From contig NZ_LN901322.1 in NCBI RefSeq assembly GCF_001465875.1, forward strand, positions 372,001-436,000: DNA of 64,000 nt, written 5' to 3'. The stretch is from Legionella saoudiensis. Lineage in GTDB: Bacteria > Pseudomonadota > Gammaproteobacteria > Legionellales > Legionellaceae. Positions 27,552-37,057 of this stretch are shown piece by piece (the first letter of the stretch is position 1; the number at the start of each line of letters is the position of its first letter). Below the pieces are notes generated by a model, which made no database searches, had not been told where the DNA came from, and saw nothing but the letters and a program-made list of their open reading frames with translations. The position numbers and the translations under genes are program-made.

Positions 27552-28757
27552 TCAGCGAGCATCCAAAGCCACTTTAATCCACCCATCGTTTCGCGCATCA
27601 AATTGTTTATAGGCCTCTACAATATCATTCAAAGATTCTTTCTGAGTTAGGATAAGCATGGGATCAATGCGCTCATCCTCCATCAAAGCCAATAGTTGTG
27701 GTATGTAGATTCGGTGAGGGCAATTTCCCATGACCAGCTTTAAATTTTTATTCATTGCCTCGCCAATAGGATAAACCGTAAAATTAGGAGGATAGACGCC
27801 TATAATCGAAATAGTCCCACATTTTGCGACCAACTTCACAGCTTCCCTTAAAATATAACTGGGAGCATTTCCAGGAACCCAATTCCCTGAAGATACTGGA
27901 GCATAAGATGTCACTTGCAATACTTCTTCATCAAATTGTTGCTTCATTTTTTTCACATAATCCAAGCAGGGTCCCTGGGTTGGCGCATAAGCATCAATAC
28001 CTACCGCATCAATCACTACATCGGCCAACATTCCATTGGTCAAATCTTTTAATACCTCTGAAGGCGATTCCTTATTAAAATTAATACATTCTGCCCCTTG
28101 CTGTTTTGCCATCTCCAAACGAGAAGGTATTGTATCTACAGCAAAAATTCGTGAAACACCTCTTAACTTACAACTGGCAATAGCAAATTGCCCCACCGGG
28201 CCGCAACCTAATATAACAACTACATCCCCTCGTTTCACTTGAGCCATGTCAACGGCAAAAAAAGCCGTAGGAAAAATGTCAGAAACCAGAATAGCTTGAT
28301 CATCACTAATGCGAGGAGAAAGTTTCACCAGATTATTATTTGCATAAGTAACGCGTATGTATTCGGCCTGGCAACCGTTAAAAGCACCAGATAGTTCAGG
28401 CCCTCCGTAAAATGCAGTCCCTTCTCCATTAGGATTAGCCTGGTCACACTGAGAACTGCACCCTTTACGACACATAGGACACACGCCACAGGCGATCGTA
28501 GAGGGAATGACTACTCGATCTCCTTCTTTTAAATTTCTCACCGATGCGCCCAGTGATTCAACTACGCCTACCCCTTCGTGACCTAAAATAGTTCCTTGTT
28601 TCATTGGCCCCATAGTTCCTCGAATAAAATGTAAATCTGTACCACAAATTGCAGCGGTAGTTATCTTTACAATCGCGTCAAAAGGATCACGTATAGTGGG
28701 CTTAGGAACCTCTTCGAGGCGGATATCTCTTATCTCATTAAATACAAGTGCTTTCAT
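27552..28757 (-). CDS. Zinc-dependent alcohol dehydrogenase (formaldehyde dehydrogenase-like)
   Basis: Residues include the catalytic zinc Cys in AAICGTDLHF, GHEGVGVVE, and a structural-zinc quartet CGVCPMCRKGCSSQC. The nucleotide-binding GCGPVG lies near residue 185. The 401-residue length with an insert after residue 240 resembles glutathione-independent formaldehyde-dehydrogenase relatives. It would oxidise an alcohol with NAD(P)+. A second, shorter copy of this type is at 35074-36246. Confidence 0.92.
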   Translation of the reverse strand: MKALVFNEIRDIRLEEVPKPTIRDPFDAIVKITTAAICGTDLHFIRGTMGPMKQGTILGHEGVGVVESLGASVRNLKEGDRVVIPSTIACGVCPMCRKGCSSQCDQANPNGEGTAFYGGPELSGAFNGCQAEYIRVTYANNNLVKLSPRISDDQAILVSDIFPTAFFAVDMAQVKRGDVVVILGCGPVGQFAIASCKLRGVSRIFAVDTIPSRLEMAKQQGAECINFNKESPSEVLKDLTNGMLADVVIDAVGIDAYAPTQGPCLDYVKKMKQQFDEEVLQVTSYAPVSSGNWVPGNAPSYILREAVKLVAKCGTISIIGVYPPNFTVYPIGEAMNKNLKLVMGNCPHRIYIPQLLALMEDERIDPMLILTQKESLNDIVEAYKQFDARNDGWIKVALDAR

Positions 28758-29005
28758 AATAATACCTCCGAAATTAGATAGTTTGTTAAAGTAAAGAGGT
28801 AATTACTTGATGCTATTGGAAAATTAATACTTTTTAAACTTATGCCTTCTTGTATAATTATAGAGCATTGGTTTATTGGTGCTGATTATCTAAAGGCAAA
28901 ATTTTGAACAATTCAATCTTAGGTTCTAAAATAATACTAATAAGCCACTAATTGTTTCTGCAAGGCACTTTTCTGGTACTTTTCTTTAAATAAATGGAGC
29001 TAGGA

Positions 29006-29836
29006 ATGGCGCGATCAATTTGGAAAGGTGAAATTTCTTTTGGACTGGTATCTATTCCAGTTTCTTTGTTTTCCATAGAGGAAAACAATGAGATTCATTT
29101 CCATCTGCTTAATGCAAAAACCAATTCGCGTGTTCGCTATCAACGTGTCGATGAAGAAACGGGCAAAGAAGTACCTTGGGATGAAATTGTAAAAGGTTAT
29201 GAATATGAAAAAGGTAACTACATTATTGTAAATGAAAAGGATTTTGAAAAAAGAAGCCCCGAATTATTTAAAACTATTGATATTGAAGAATTTGTAGATC
29301 TCAATGAAATTGATAACTTATATTATACAAAACCCTACTACTTAGTACCGGAAGGGAAAAATAAAAAAGCCTATGTGCTCTTGCGTGAAGCCTTAAGAAA
29401 AACAAATAAAGTTGGGGTTGCCAAGACCATACTCCGGACTAAAGAATATCTCAGTCTTATTTTACCTCATCATAACACTCTTCTTTTATATCTTATTCAT
29501 TTTAAAGATGAAATCCGTTCAGAAGAAGAATTAAATGTTCCTAAAGAAGAAACTAAAACCTATAAAATTTCAGATAAAGAAATAAAAATGGCAGTGGATT
29601 TAATTAATGATATGAGTGCAAAATGGGAACCTGACAAATACCATAATGAATATCGAGAAACCTTACAAAAATGGCTGGATCAACAAATCCACAAGTTAAG
29701 TTCTTCCGGCAAAAAAGTCACTAAAGCCACCCCAAGCCATGATGCAGTGGTTGATTTTGTATCTTTATTAAAAGAAAGCATGAAGCAAAAAACCAAGAAA
29801 CCTACGAAAATAAGACGAACTAAAAATAAGGAGTAA
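29006..29836 (+). CDS. ku: Bacterial Ku protein
   Basis: The product (276 residues from the ATG at 29006) matches bacterial Ku: MARSIWKGEISFGLVSIPVSL at the start, then the Ku core beta-barrel segments. It binds DNA ends as a homodimer and recruits LigD for non-homologous end joining. The ATG at 29006 is preferred to 28994 because GGAG lies six bases upstream and the family motif starts exactly there. LigD follows four bases after the stop, with AAGGAG inside the end of this gene, so the two are one operon. Confidence 0.96.
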   Translation: MARSIWKGEISFGLVSIPVSLFSIEENNEIHFHLLNAKTNSRVRYQRVDEETGKEVPWDEIVKGYEYEKGNYIIVNEKDFEKRSPELFKTIDIEEFVDLNEIDNLYYTKPYYLVPEGKNKKAYVLLREALRKTNKVGVAKTILRTKEYLSLILPHHNTLLLYLIHFKDEIRSEEELNVPKEETKTYKISDKEIKMAVDLINDMSAKWEPDKYHNEYRETLQKWLDQQIHKLSSSGKKVTKATPSHDAVVDFVSLLKESMKQKTKKPTKIRRTKNKE

Positions 29837-29840
29837 TGCA

Positions 29841-32336
29841 ATGAGCTTAGCTCCATATCGCAAAAAAAGGGATTTTACACAAACTCCAGAACCTAAAGGC
29901 AAAGTGATACGTAAAAAAAACCGTCTTTTTGTAATTCAAAAGCATGCTGCCAGCCATCTTCATTACGACTTTCGTATTGAGTTACACGGTGTTTTAAAAA
30001 GTTGGGCCATCCCCAAAGGACCTAGTTTAGATCCTCAAGTAAAACGTCTGGCAATGCATGTAGAAGATCACCCAATAGAATATGGCAGTTTTGAAGGAAT
30101 TATCCCCAAAGGGCAATATGGTGGCGGCACCGTAATGCTTTGGGATACAGGTACCTGGGAACCTCTAGATGAGAACCCATATGAGGCTTATGTGCAGGGC
30201 CATCTGCGTTTTAAACTACACGCTGAAAAATTAAATGGACGCTGGGACTTAATCCAATTCAAGGACGAAAAACACTGGTTCTTAATTAAATACCAAGATG
30301 AATACGCCCAAAACCAGAACGATTACGATGTGACACGTGTTTTAGACAAAAGTGTTTTGACGCAGGAAAGCATAGAGGAAATTGCCAAACATTCGGAACA
30401 GATATGGAATAGCAAAGAAGCAAAAAAAACATCCACAAAAACCTCAAAAGCCAAACCCCCGAAAGCTGATTTAACCGAAGTGAAACAAAGTGAGTTTCCC
30501 GATTTTATCTCACCTCAATTAGCTACTTTAGTGGATAAACCACCGAGCGGCTCACAATGGCTTCATGAGGTAAAATTCGATGGATACCGGATTCTAGCCT
30601 TTAAAAATAATCAAGAAATTAATCTAAAATCAAGAAATAAGAAAGATTGGACTAAAAACTTTCAACCTGTAGCCGATGCAATCGCACAGCTCCCCTTTGA
30701 GCAAATTATTTTTGATGGAGAAGTTGTTGTCTTAGATTCCAAAGGAAATTCAAGTTTTCAGTTATTACAAAATTATTTATCAAACCCCAAAAGGGCTCCT
30801 TTTGTTTATTATGTTTTTGATCTCCTTTATTACAATGGTTATGACTTAAGAACACTTCCATTAATAGAGCGCAAATCTCTTTTACAGACGCTGTTGAATG
30901 GCGCCGACCCCATGCTGCGCTATACAGAGCATGTAACTGAAACGAAAAAAAGTTTATTGAAGACATTCTGTAATCAGGGCTACGAAGGCCTTATCTCCAA
31001 ACAGATAAACGGTAGCTATCAATCAAAACGAAGCAAAGACTGGTTAAAAGTAAAATGCCTAAAGCGTCAGGAGTTTGTAATTGGAGGATATACGCCACCT
31101 AAAGGTACAAGAGCATACTTTGGTTCGCTTTTTTTAGGGGTATACAACAAACAAGGGACCCTGGATTATGTAAGTAATGTCGGAACCGGATTTACTGAAG
31201 CCTTAGAAAAAGAAATTTATCAGCAATTAAAGAAAAATGAAATTAATGACAATCCTTTTAATTCAAAGCCTCCAGATGCCTCTTATGCTCACTGGGTAAA
31301 GCCCAAATTGGTATGTGAAGTACAATTTAGTGAATGGACTAAAGATGACCATTTACGCCATCCAAGTTTTAAAGGATTGCGCCTTGATAAAAAAGCACAA
31401 GAGGTAATTAGAGAATATGAGGAGCCTTTAGAAGAAATAACTGAGGCTCCCCGCCCCTCTTCTCCAAAAAAAGAATTTATTATTACTAACCCCCATAAAA
31501 TTTTATACCCAGAGGATAAGATTACAAAACAGGATTTATTAACGTATTATGAATTAGTTTGTGACCATATGCTGCCCTATATCAGTTTGCGTCCCTTAAC
31601 TTTAGTTCGCTGCCCTAGTCATTATGAAAGCTGTTTTTATCAGCGTCATTTTAATGAGGCTAAGCATAAAAACCTTTTCCCCATTGAAGATAATTATGAA
31701 GGCAAATCAGAGCAATATATATATTTAAAAGATAGAGAGGGATTATTAAGCCTGGTGCAAATGGGGGTATTAGAAATACATCCCTGGGGTAGCCAAATTA
31801 ATCATCTAAACCAACCTGATATTTTAGTTTTTGACTTAGACCCTGCACCTGATGTGCCCTGGGGTAAAGTAGTTGCCGCAGCCTTGGAAATACGTGATTA
31901 TTTAATCCAGTACAAGCTTACTTCTTTTGTAAAAAGCACCGGCGGTAAGGGTTTGCATGTGGTTATTCCTATAAAACCAGAATACCCATGGGAGAAGGTA
32001 AAAGAATTTACACACGTATTTGTGCAACTTCTAGAGCAATTAAAGCCTAAAGACTATATTAGCAAGATGACTAAGTCCAAGCGCTCAGGAAAAATTTTTA
32101 TCGATTATTTACGTAATCAACATACGGCCTCAGCAATCGGCGCTTATTCAACGCGAGCACGCGCACATGCCCCGGTATCAACCCCTCTTTCCTGGGATGA
32201 GTTAAGCGACCATATTGAAGATAATACTTATACGATCAAAACCTTACCAAAGCGCCTAGAGCAATTAAGAAAAGACCCTTGGGAGGATTTTTGGCAAATT
32301 AAGCAATCATTACGGCTCGATGAATTATTAAAATAG
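29841..32336 (+). CDS. ligD: Multifunctional ATP-dependent DNA ligase LigD
   Basis: The 831-residue protein has the Pseudomonas-type order: 3'-phosphoesterase (about 1-170, with HLHYDFRIE and the IPKGQYGGG segment), ATP-dependent ligase (about 215-510, nucleophile K245 in EVKFDGYR, and the RSKDWLKVKC motif) and the primase-like polymerase (about 545-831, FDLDPAPD metal site and STGGKGLHV). With Ku it repairs double-strand breaks by end joining. A Lys-rich linker joins the first two domains. Intact in all three. Confidence 0.97.
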   Translation: MSLAPYRKKRDFTQTPEPKGKVIRKKNRLFVIQKHAASHLHYDFRIELHGVLKSWAIPKGPSLDPQVKRLAMHVEDHPIEYGSFEGIIPKGQYGGGTVMLWDTGTWEPLDENPYEAYVQGHLRFKLHAEKLNGRWDLIQFKDEKHWFLIKYQDEYAQNQNDYDVTRVLDKSVLTQESIEEIAKHSEQIWNSKEAKKTSTKTSKAKPPKADLTEVKQSEFPDFISPQLATLVDKPPSGSQWLHEVKFDGYRILAFKNNQEINLKSRNKKDWTKNFQPVADAIAQLPFEQIIFDGEVVVLDSKGNSSFQLLQNYLSNPKRAPFVYYVFDLLYYNGYDLRTLPLIERKSLLQTLLNGADPMLRYTEHVTETKKSLLKTFCNQGYEGLISKQINGSYQSKRSKDWLKVKCLKRQEFVIGGYTPPKGTRAYFGSLFLGVYNKQGTLDYVSNVGTGFTEALEKEIYQQLKKNEINDNPFNSKPPDASYAHWVKPKLVCEVQFSEWTKDDHLRHPSFKGLRLDKKAQEVIREYEEPLEEITEAPRPSSPKKEFIITNPHKILYPEDKITKQDLLTYYELVCDHMLPYISLRPLTLVRCPSHYESCFYQRHFNEAKHKNLFPIEDNYEGKSEQYIYLKDREGLLSLVQMGVLEIHPWGSQINHLNQPDILVFDLDPAPDVPWGKVVAAALEIRDYLIQYKLTSFVKSTGGKGLHVVIPIKPEYPWEKVKEFTHVFVQLLEQLKPKDYISKMTKSKRSGKIFIDYLRNQHTASAIGAYSTRARAHAPVSTPLSWDELSDHIEDNTYTIKTLPKRLEQLRKDPWEDFWQIKQSLRLDELLK

Positions 32337-32411
32337 CCTACAAAAATATTGTCAAAAAACTTATCACAGAAATAAATAAAAAACCAAATAAATTTCATTT
32401 GTTTAAATAAA

Positions 32412-32460
32412 AATAGGACCTATTATTTTTAAATTTACTTCTCGATAAATAGGGCCTATT
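32412..32460. repeat. Twin palindromes upstream of the glycine-zipper gene
   Basis: AATAGGACCTATT (32412-32424) and AATAGGGCCTATT (32448-32460) are 13-base palindromes, each followed by ATTTTTAA, so about 21 bases are repeated 36 bases apart with one change. They could be operators or weak stem-loops behind ligD. Confidence 0.5.
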
Positions 32461-32493
32461 ATTTTTAATTACTCATAAGATTTAAGGATAAAC

Positions 32494-32937
32494 ATGCAGA
32501 AAGAAGCGAACATTCTCACCGGAGTTTTCCCAAATAAAAAAAATGCCGAAAAAGCTTTTAATTGTGCTATAGCGTGTGGTTATTCCCCACAAGAAATAAA
32601 TGTAATCATGTCATCAGAATCAATGAAAAAGATTTTAAATAATGAAGAACCGTCAATTACGCAAGGCGGAGCGGTTGGTGGCGCCGTTGGTGGCCTTATT
32701 GGGGTATTAGCAGCTTTAGGAGTTAATGCCGTGCTTCCTGGCATTGGCTTTGTTATAGCAGGCCCTTTAGGCGGTATTGTGAGCGGAACGCTAATGGGTA
32801 CACTCGTCTCTATGGGTATTGCAGAAATGAACGCACAAGAATATGAAGAAAAAATAAATAAAGGCGCGACCATCCTTACCGTAGAACAACGCTTTAAAAG
32901 CGATTTAGAAGAACAGTGGCGCCAATTAGAGAAATAG
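32494..32937 (+). CDS. Glycine-zipper membrane-associated protein
   Basis: The 147-residue product has an N-terminal alpha/beta part with GVFPNKKNAEKAFNCA like ferredoxin-fold 'general stress' domains, a Gly/Ala-rich glycine-zipper stretch (about 55-110, GGAVGGAVGGLIG) and a charged helical tail. This layout recurs in stress-induced small proteins; the function is unknown. It lies next to a KGG gene and DUF2795 gene, all pointing the other way. Confidence 0.65.
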   Translation: MQKEANILTGVFPNKKNAEKAFNCAIACGYSPQEINVIMSSESMKKILNNEEPSITQGGAVGGAVGGLIGVLAALGVNAVLPGIGFVIAGPLGGIVSGTLMGTLVSMGIAEMNAQEYEEKINKGATILTVEQRFKSDLEEQWRQLEK

Positions 32938-32962
32938 CGTTAACATACGTATTTCTCATAGA

Positions 32963-32989
32963 AAACAGGGTTGCCAAGCAACCCTGTTT
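32963..32989. terminator. Strong bidirectional terminator
   Basis: AAACAGGGTTGC and GCAACCCTGTTT pair in a perfect 12-bp stem around CAA. T-rich sequence follows on the plus strand (up to 33000), and the genes on either side converge here. Confidence 0.8.
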
Positions 32990-32998
32990 CTGCTCTTT

Positions 32999-33220
32999 TT
33001 ATTCTTCGTTTCTATTACGACCACCGTGAGAATGTTGACCTCCTTTTTGACCGATTTCGGAATGGAAACCAGGTTGCTTTTTCTCGATGGTTTCAGCTCC
33101 TCTTTTTGCTTGCTCGGAAAGTTCTTCAGGACTGTATTTTTCGGCACGAGCTTCACCGCCTTTTCGGCCTGCTTCCTGAACAGTCATCCCTTCGTTTCTT
33201 TTATCTTCTCTCTTATCCAT
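32999..33220 (-). CDS. KGG-motif stress protein
   Basis: This 73-residue hydrophilic protein contains two KGG elements, EAGRKGGEARAE and IGQKGGQHSHGG, the latter identical in style to the shorter protein at 19122-19295. Family members (Con-10/GsiB-like) are intrinsically disordered and stress-induced. AAAGGAG precedes the start. Confidence 0.85.
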   Translation of the reverse strand: MDKREDKRNEGMTVQEAGRKGGEARAEKYSPEELSEQAKRGAETIEKKQPGFHSEIGQKGGQHSHGGRNRNEE

Positions 33221-33314
33221 AGTAAATCTCCTTTTCTATTGATAAAATAACAAGTCACTTTTATTATTATTTGATCTAATTATAGACTAATATTTACAAA
33301 ATAAAGTTAAAATT

Positions 33315-33524
33315 TTAATGCCTTTTTTTGTCACTTAATTCTTCAGATATTTCTGTTGGAGAACTAAATTCATCCAACTGAATATTTCTAATTTCATCAA
33401 GAATTTCATCAGGTGCACCATTATTAGTAGCGCAATCAAGAATATCTTGTTTCGATGCAGGATAATCAATCCCTTTTAGAAATTTTTGCACAGAAATTGG
33501 ACTTAAGTTTTCCTGATTTTTCAT
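33315..33524 (-). CDS. DUF2795 protein
   Basis: The 69-residue product contains the DUF2795 pattern VQKFLKGIDYPASKQDILDC followed by a helix, giving a small three-helix fold. This family recurs in stress-related gene clusters; its function is unproven. AAAGGAG is upstream of the ATG. Confidence 0.8.
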   Translation of the reverse strand: MKNQENLSPISVQKFLKGIDYPASKQDILDCATNNGAPDEILDEIRNIQLDEFSSPTEISEELSDKKRH

Positions 33525-33579
33525 TATAATCTCCTTTTATATTTAGCAATTATACTATAGATATTTTATGTACATTTTG

Positions 33580-34302
33580 CTAAATTTTTTTGTTATTTAT
33601 TTCTTTGCATGTTGCCAAATAATTGGCAAATCCATGCGGAGCGCGACCTATTTTTCTTCCACTAGTACACACATATAAATTAGCATCAGATATTTTTTTA
33701 AAATTTAACAATGAAAGGCGATTCCATAAATCATGATCTTCTGCTGTTTCCAGCTCAAACCATCCGCCTATTTTCTGATAAACATCGGCACGAATCCCTA
33801 AGTTTGCTCCATGGATATGAGGATGTGTTCCATCAGGATTAATCGTATAATTATTTAAAAAAATTTCTGCCACTCCCGCTTCATGCTCCTCATAATTATC
33901 AACACGTACGGTGCCACTTACGCCATGAACTCCTTTGCTTGCCCACACAAGCTGATTACTTAACCAGTTTAAAGGTACTTCGCAATCAGCATCCGTGTTT
34001 GAGAGCCAACAGGATTGCAGAGGACCTTTATAGCGCTGTAAAGCAATCAAAGCGGCTTGTTTCCGGGCAGAACCAACACATTCTTTTGCAATTTCAATAA
34101 CACAACCGTTATTTTTTAACAGTTGAGTAGCAATGGTATAGGTTTTATCCGTAGAAGAATCAACGCATAAGACAATATCTGTAGTGCTATACGGTTGCAC
34201 TTGCCGGCAGGCCAGCAAAATTGATTTAAGGCAGCGCGGTAGTAACTCTTCTTCATTTTTAGCGGGAACCAAGACGCAAACATGCCATTTCTTAGCATTC
34301 AT
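33580..34302 (-). CDS. Family 2 glycosyltransferase
   Basis: The 240-residue GT-A type protein has the N-terminal VCVLVPAKNEEELLPRCL nucleotide-binding segment, the DxD-like SNTDADCEVP near residue 97, and a GAxLGIRADVY acceptor-side element. It has no membrane helix. Its ATG overlaps the stop of the PIG-L gene (ATGA), so the two are one operon and likely act on one sugar-containing molecule. Confidence 0.88.
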   Translation of the reverse strand: MNAKKWHVCVLVPAKNEEELLPRCLKSILLACRQVQPYSTTDIVLCVDSSTDKTYTIATQLLKNNGCVIEIAKECVGSARKQAALIALQRYKGPLQSCWLSNTDADCEVPLNWLSNQLVWASKGVHGVSGTVRVDNYEEHEAGVAEIFLNNYTINPDGTHPHIHGANLGIRADVYQKIGGWFELETAEDHDLWNRLSLLNFKKISDANLYVCTSGRKIGRAPHGFANYLATCKEINNKKI

Positions 34303-34994
34303 TTTATTCGCTCCAAATTATAAGGGGAATATGTTTCAAATGCTCTTTGTGCAGATAATAAAATATTAGGGGGTAAAATAGCTTTACCATGAGGATGAGT
34401 GATTTGTGATGAATAACAATCTATTGCCCTGCATTTTTGTTGCATTGCCTGCGCAGATAATGGGTGAATACATAAGGGCAAGTGCTTAATCTCATCAAAT
34501 GTTTTTTGCTGCCAAGTCCAAATGAAATAGAAAAATAAAGATACATTTAGGGCTTCATAAATTTTAATAGCAACCCGCCCTGTTGCCTCGTGATCTGAGT
34601 GGTAATCTCCATACCAGGGAGCGAATAAAATATCTCCTGGTTTAATTAAGGGAATAATTAATTCTAATAATTTTTCTTCTATAGAATCAAGGCTCCCATC
34701 ACCTAAGCTTAATCGAGTTATTTTATTTGATGATAACCCCAGATTAACTAGGGCTTTTTTTTGCTCTTTTATCCTTATTTCCCTAAGGTTATCCATATCA
34801 TTATAAGCATTTTCCCCATCAGTTAATGCAATAATTTCCACCTCAATTTTATTTTTTATAAAATCATGTATCAATCCACCCACACCAAGGGTTTCATCGT
34901 CAGGATGAGGCGATAAAACAACAATTCTCCCTAGGGGAATATTGAGCAATGGAAGATTTTTTAGTGATAAAATCCATTCTTTTTCTTGATTCAT
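34299..34994 (-). CDS. PIG-L/LmbE family deacetylase
   Basis: The 231-residue protein has the zinc-binding SPHPDDETLGVGG motif at about residues 29-41 and the later HSDHEATGR, the signature of PIG-L N-acetylglucosamine de-N-acetylases. Its substrate is a GlcNAc-type sugar conjugate, not identifiable here. It is the first gene of the two-gene operon with the glycosyltransferase. Confidence 0.92.
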   Translation of the reverse strand: MNQEKEWILSLKNLPLLNIPLGRIVVLSPHPDDETLGVGGLIHDFIKNKIEVEIIALTDGENAYNDMDNLREIRIKEQKKALVNLGLSSNKITRLSLGDGSLDSIEEKLLELIIPLIKPGDILFAPWYGDYHSDHEATGRVAIKIYEALNVSLFFYFIWTWQQKTFDEIKHLPLCIHPLSAQAMQQKCRAIDCYSSQITHPHGKAILPPNILLSAQRAFETYSPYNLERIK

Positions 34995-35073
34995 AAAATC
35001 ACCATTTTTTTATTTTCAAATAAAATTTTAGTATAAAATTAAAGAATGATAATTAAATTTAAGGAAGAAAATT

Positions 35074-36246
35074 ATGAAAGCACTTTGCTGGCATGGAAAA
35101 CATGATGTGCGCATAGAAAATGTTCCTGAACCTCAAATAATTAATAAACAAGATGCAATTATTCGTGTTACTCATACAGCTATTTGTGGTTCTGATTTAC
35201 ACCTTTATGATGATTTGATGCCCACCATGAAAAAAGGAGATATCCTTGGCCATGAATTTATGGGCGAAGTGGTGGAAGTTGGTTCTGATAACTTGAAGTT
35301 AAAAGTAGGCGATAAGGTAGTAGTTCCCTTCACTATTTCTTGCGGAAAATGCTCTTTTTGCCAAAAGAAATTATTTTCTTTATGTGATAATTCAAATCCC
35401 AATGCTGCCTTGGCAAAAAAACAATTAGGACAATCACCCTCAGGTTTATTTGGTTATTCTCACTTGTTGGGTGGATTTTCAGGAGGACAAGCTGAGTTTG
35501 TACGTGTTCCCTTCGCTGATATTGGACCGATTGTCGTTCCTAATGAAATCCCTGAAGATAAGCTATTATTCCTGAGTGATATTTTCCCCACGGGCTATAT
35601 GGCTGTTGAAAATTGCATGATACAAAATGGCGACACCGTAGCGATATGGGGATGCGGGCCTGTGGGGCAATTTGCCATTCAGAGCGCCTGGATGTTAGGA
35701 GCTGGTCGTGTTATTGCTATAGATTGCGTGCCTGAGCGCCTGCGCATGGCAGAACAATTAGGCAAAGCAGAAGTCATTAATTTCAAAAATGAAGACGTTT
35801 ATGATGCGCTCATGGTAATGACCAAGGGAAAAGGACCGGACCATTGCGTGGATGCTGTGGGTTGTGAGGCCCATGTGGGGCCAAAACTAGATTCCATTAT
35901 GGATCGCGTTAAACAGTCCCTGTACCTTACAACAGATCGCGCCCATGTACTACGTGAAGCCATACAGTGTTGCGCCAAAGGAGGGACAATCTCTGTACCT
36001 GGTGTATATATTGCCTTTTTAGATAAAATTCCTTTTGGCGCAGCAATGAATAAGGGATTAACATTTAAAATGGGTCAAACCCATGTGCAGCGTTATCTTG
36101 ATCTTCTTTTGCAAAAAATTATTTCTGGTGCTATTGATCCATCACAAATTATTACCCACCGCATTCCGCTAACCGATGCGCCCCAAGCTTATTCAATGTT
36201 TAGCGAAAAAAGAGATGATTGTATTAAAGTGGTCATGACCCCCTAA
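35074..36246 (+). CDS. Zinc-dependent alcohol dehydrogenase
   Basis: The 390-residue protein has CGSDLHLY (catalytic zinc), GHEFMGEV, the structural zinc quartet [15 protein letters not shown] and the NAD-binding [11 protein letters not shown] near residue 195. It is related to the 401-residue dehydrogenase at 27552-28757. A hemerythrin gene follows 14 bases downstream with its own AAGGAG, so they form an operon. Confidence 0.92.
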   Translation: MKALCWHGKHDVRIENVPEPQIINKQDAIIRVTHTAICGSDLHLYDDLMPTMKKGDILGHEFMGEVVEVGSDNLKLKVGDKVVVPFTISCGKCSFCQKKLFSLCDNSNPNAALAKKQLGQSPSGLFGYSHLLGGFSGGQAEFVRVPFADIGPIVVPNEIPEDKLLFLSDIFPTGYMAVENCMIQNGDTVAIWGCGPVGQFAIQSAWMLGAGRVIAIDCVPERLRMAEQLGKAEVINFKNEDVYDALMVMTKGKGPDHCVDAVGCEAHVGPKLDSIMDRVKQSLYLTTDRAHVLREAIQCCAKGGTISVPGVYIAFLDKIPFGAAMNKGLTFKMGQTHVQRYLDLLLQKIISGAIDPSQIITHRIPLTDAPQAYSMFSEKRDDCIKVVMTP

Positions 36247-36260
36247 ATTAAGGAGCTGTT

Positions 36261-36698
36261 ATGGATATTTACGAATATATTCGAGCTGATCACGAAGAGG
36301 TGAATCATTTATTTAAGCTATTTGAAAAATCAAACAATGCCGTTCGTCGACAACAAATTATAGAAATGTTAGTAAAGGAGTTACTTATCCATTTGGAGTC
36401 TGAAGAAAGAACCTTTTATAAAACGCTGGAAAATTTTTCATCAACCAAAGACGATGCGCTTCATGGAAAAAAAGAACACAAACAAATAGAAGAAAAGATT
36501 AAAAATATTTTACCCGTAAAAGAAGGCCAAGAATGGAATAAAAAAGTTCAAGAACTTAAAAAGTGCATTGAACATCATGTTCATGAAGAAGAACACCAAT
36601 TATTTAATAAAGCAAAAGAGATTTTTTCTGCAAATGAAGCTAACGTCATAAAAGAAAAAATGCACTATCTGAAACAAATGCTCAAATTATCAATTTAA
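36261..36698 (+). CDS. Hemerythrin-like protein
   Basis: This 145-residue four-helix protein has the His/Glu iron ligands of HHE-cation-binding domains: DHEEVNHLF near 11, HLESEERTF near 49, and HHVHEEEHQLF near 108. These bind O2, NO or iron. A paralogue lies at 54273-54734 with the same start pattern. It is the second gene of the dehydrogenase operon. Confidence 0.9.
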   Translation: MDIYEYIRADHEEVNHLFKLFEKSNNAVRRQQIIEMLVKELLIHLESEERTFYKTLENFSSTKDDALHGKKEHKQIEEKIKNILPVKEGQEWNKKVQELKKCIEHHVHEEEHQLFNKAKEIFSANEANVIKEKMHYLKQMLKLSI

Positions 36699-36772
36699 TA
36701 GAGTATTATTACGAATAAGTTAGCCTGGTCATTCCGCACAAGCGAAAAGACCAGGTGGGATGCTGCAATTAA

Positions 36773-36952
36773 TTAATTTTTTTTACTAGGGACTTTTTCT
36801 CCCTTTTCTCGTGCTTTTGATAAGCCAATTGCTATTGCTTGTTTCCTACTTTTCACTTTCTTATCGCCTTTGCCACTATGCGCTTTACCTTCTTTGTATT
36901 TATGCATTTCTTTTTCTACTTCTTTTTGCGATCCTTTACTGTATTTTGTCAT
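36773..36952 (-). CDS. DUF6496-like small basic protein
   Basis: The Lys-rich 59-residue protein contains MTKYSKGSQKEVEKEMHKYK and a SRKQAIAIGLSKAR helix, matching the DUF6496 family of plasmid- and stress-linked proteins. The ATG at 36952 is chosen because GGAG lies six bases upstream; the annotated TTG further up has no ribosome site. Confidence 0.7.
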   Translation of the reverse strand: MTKYSKGSQKEVEKEMHKYKEGKAHSGKGDKKVKSRKQAIAIGLSKAREKGEKVPSKKN

Positions 36953-37057
36953 CATATTCTCCATCAAGTGTTCTTCTAATATAATAGCTTATTTTGCAAG
37001 GATTTATTGATCAGTTTACTCTTCCATTAGTTAACTGTTTTTATTTAAAGGAGCTTC

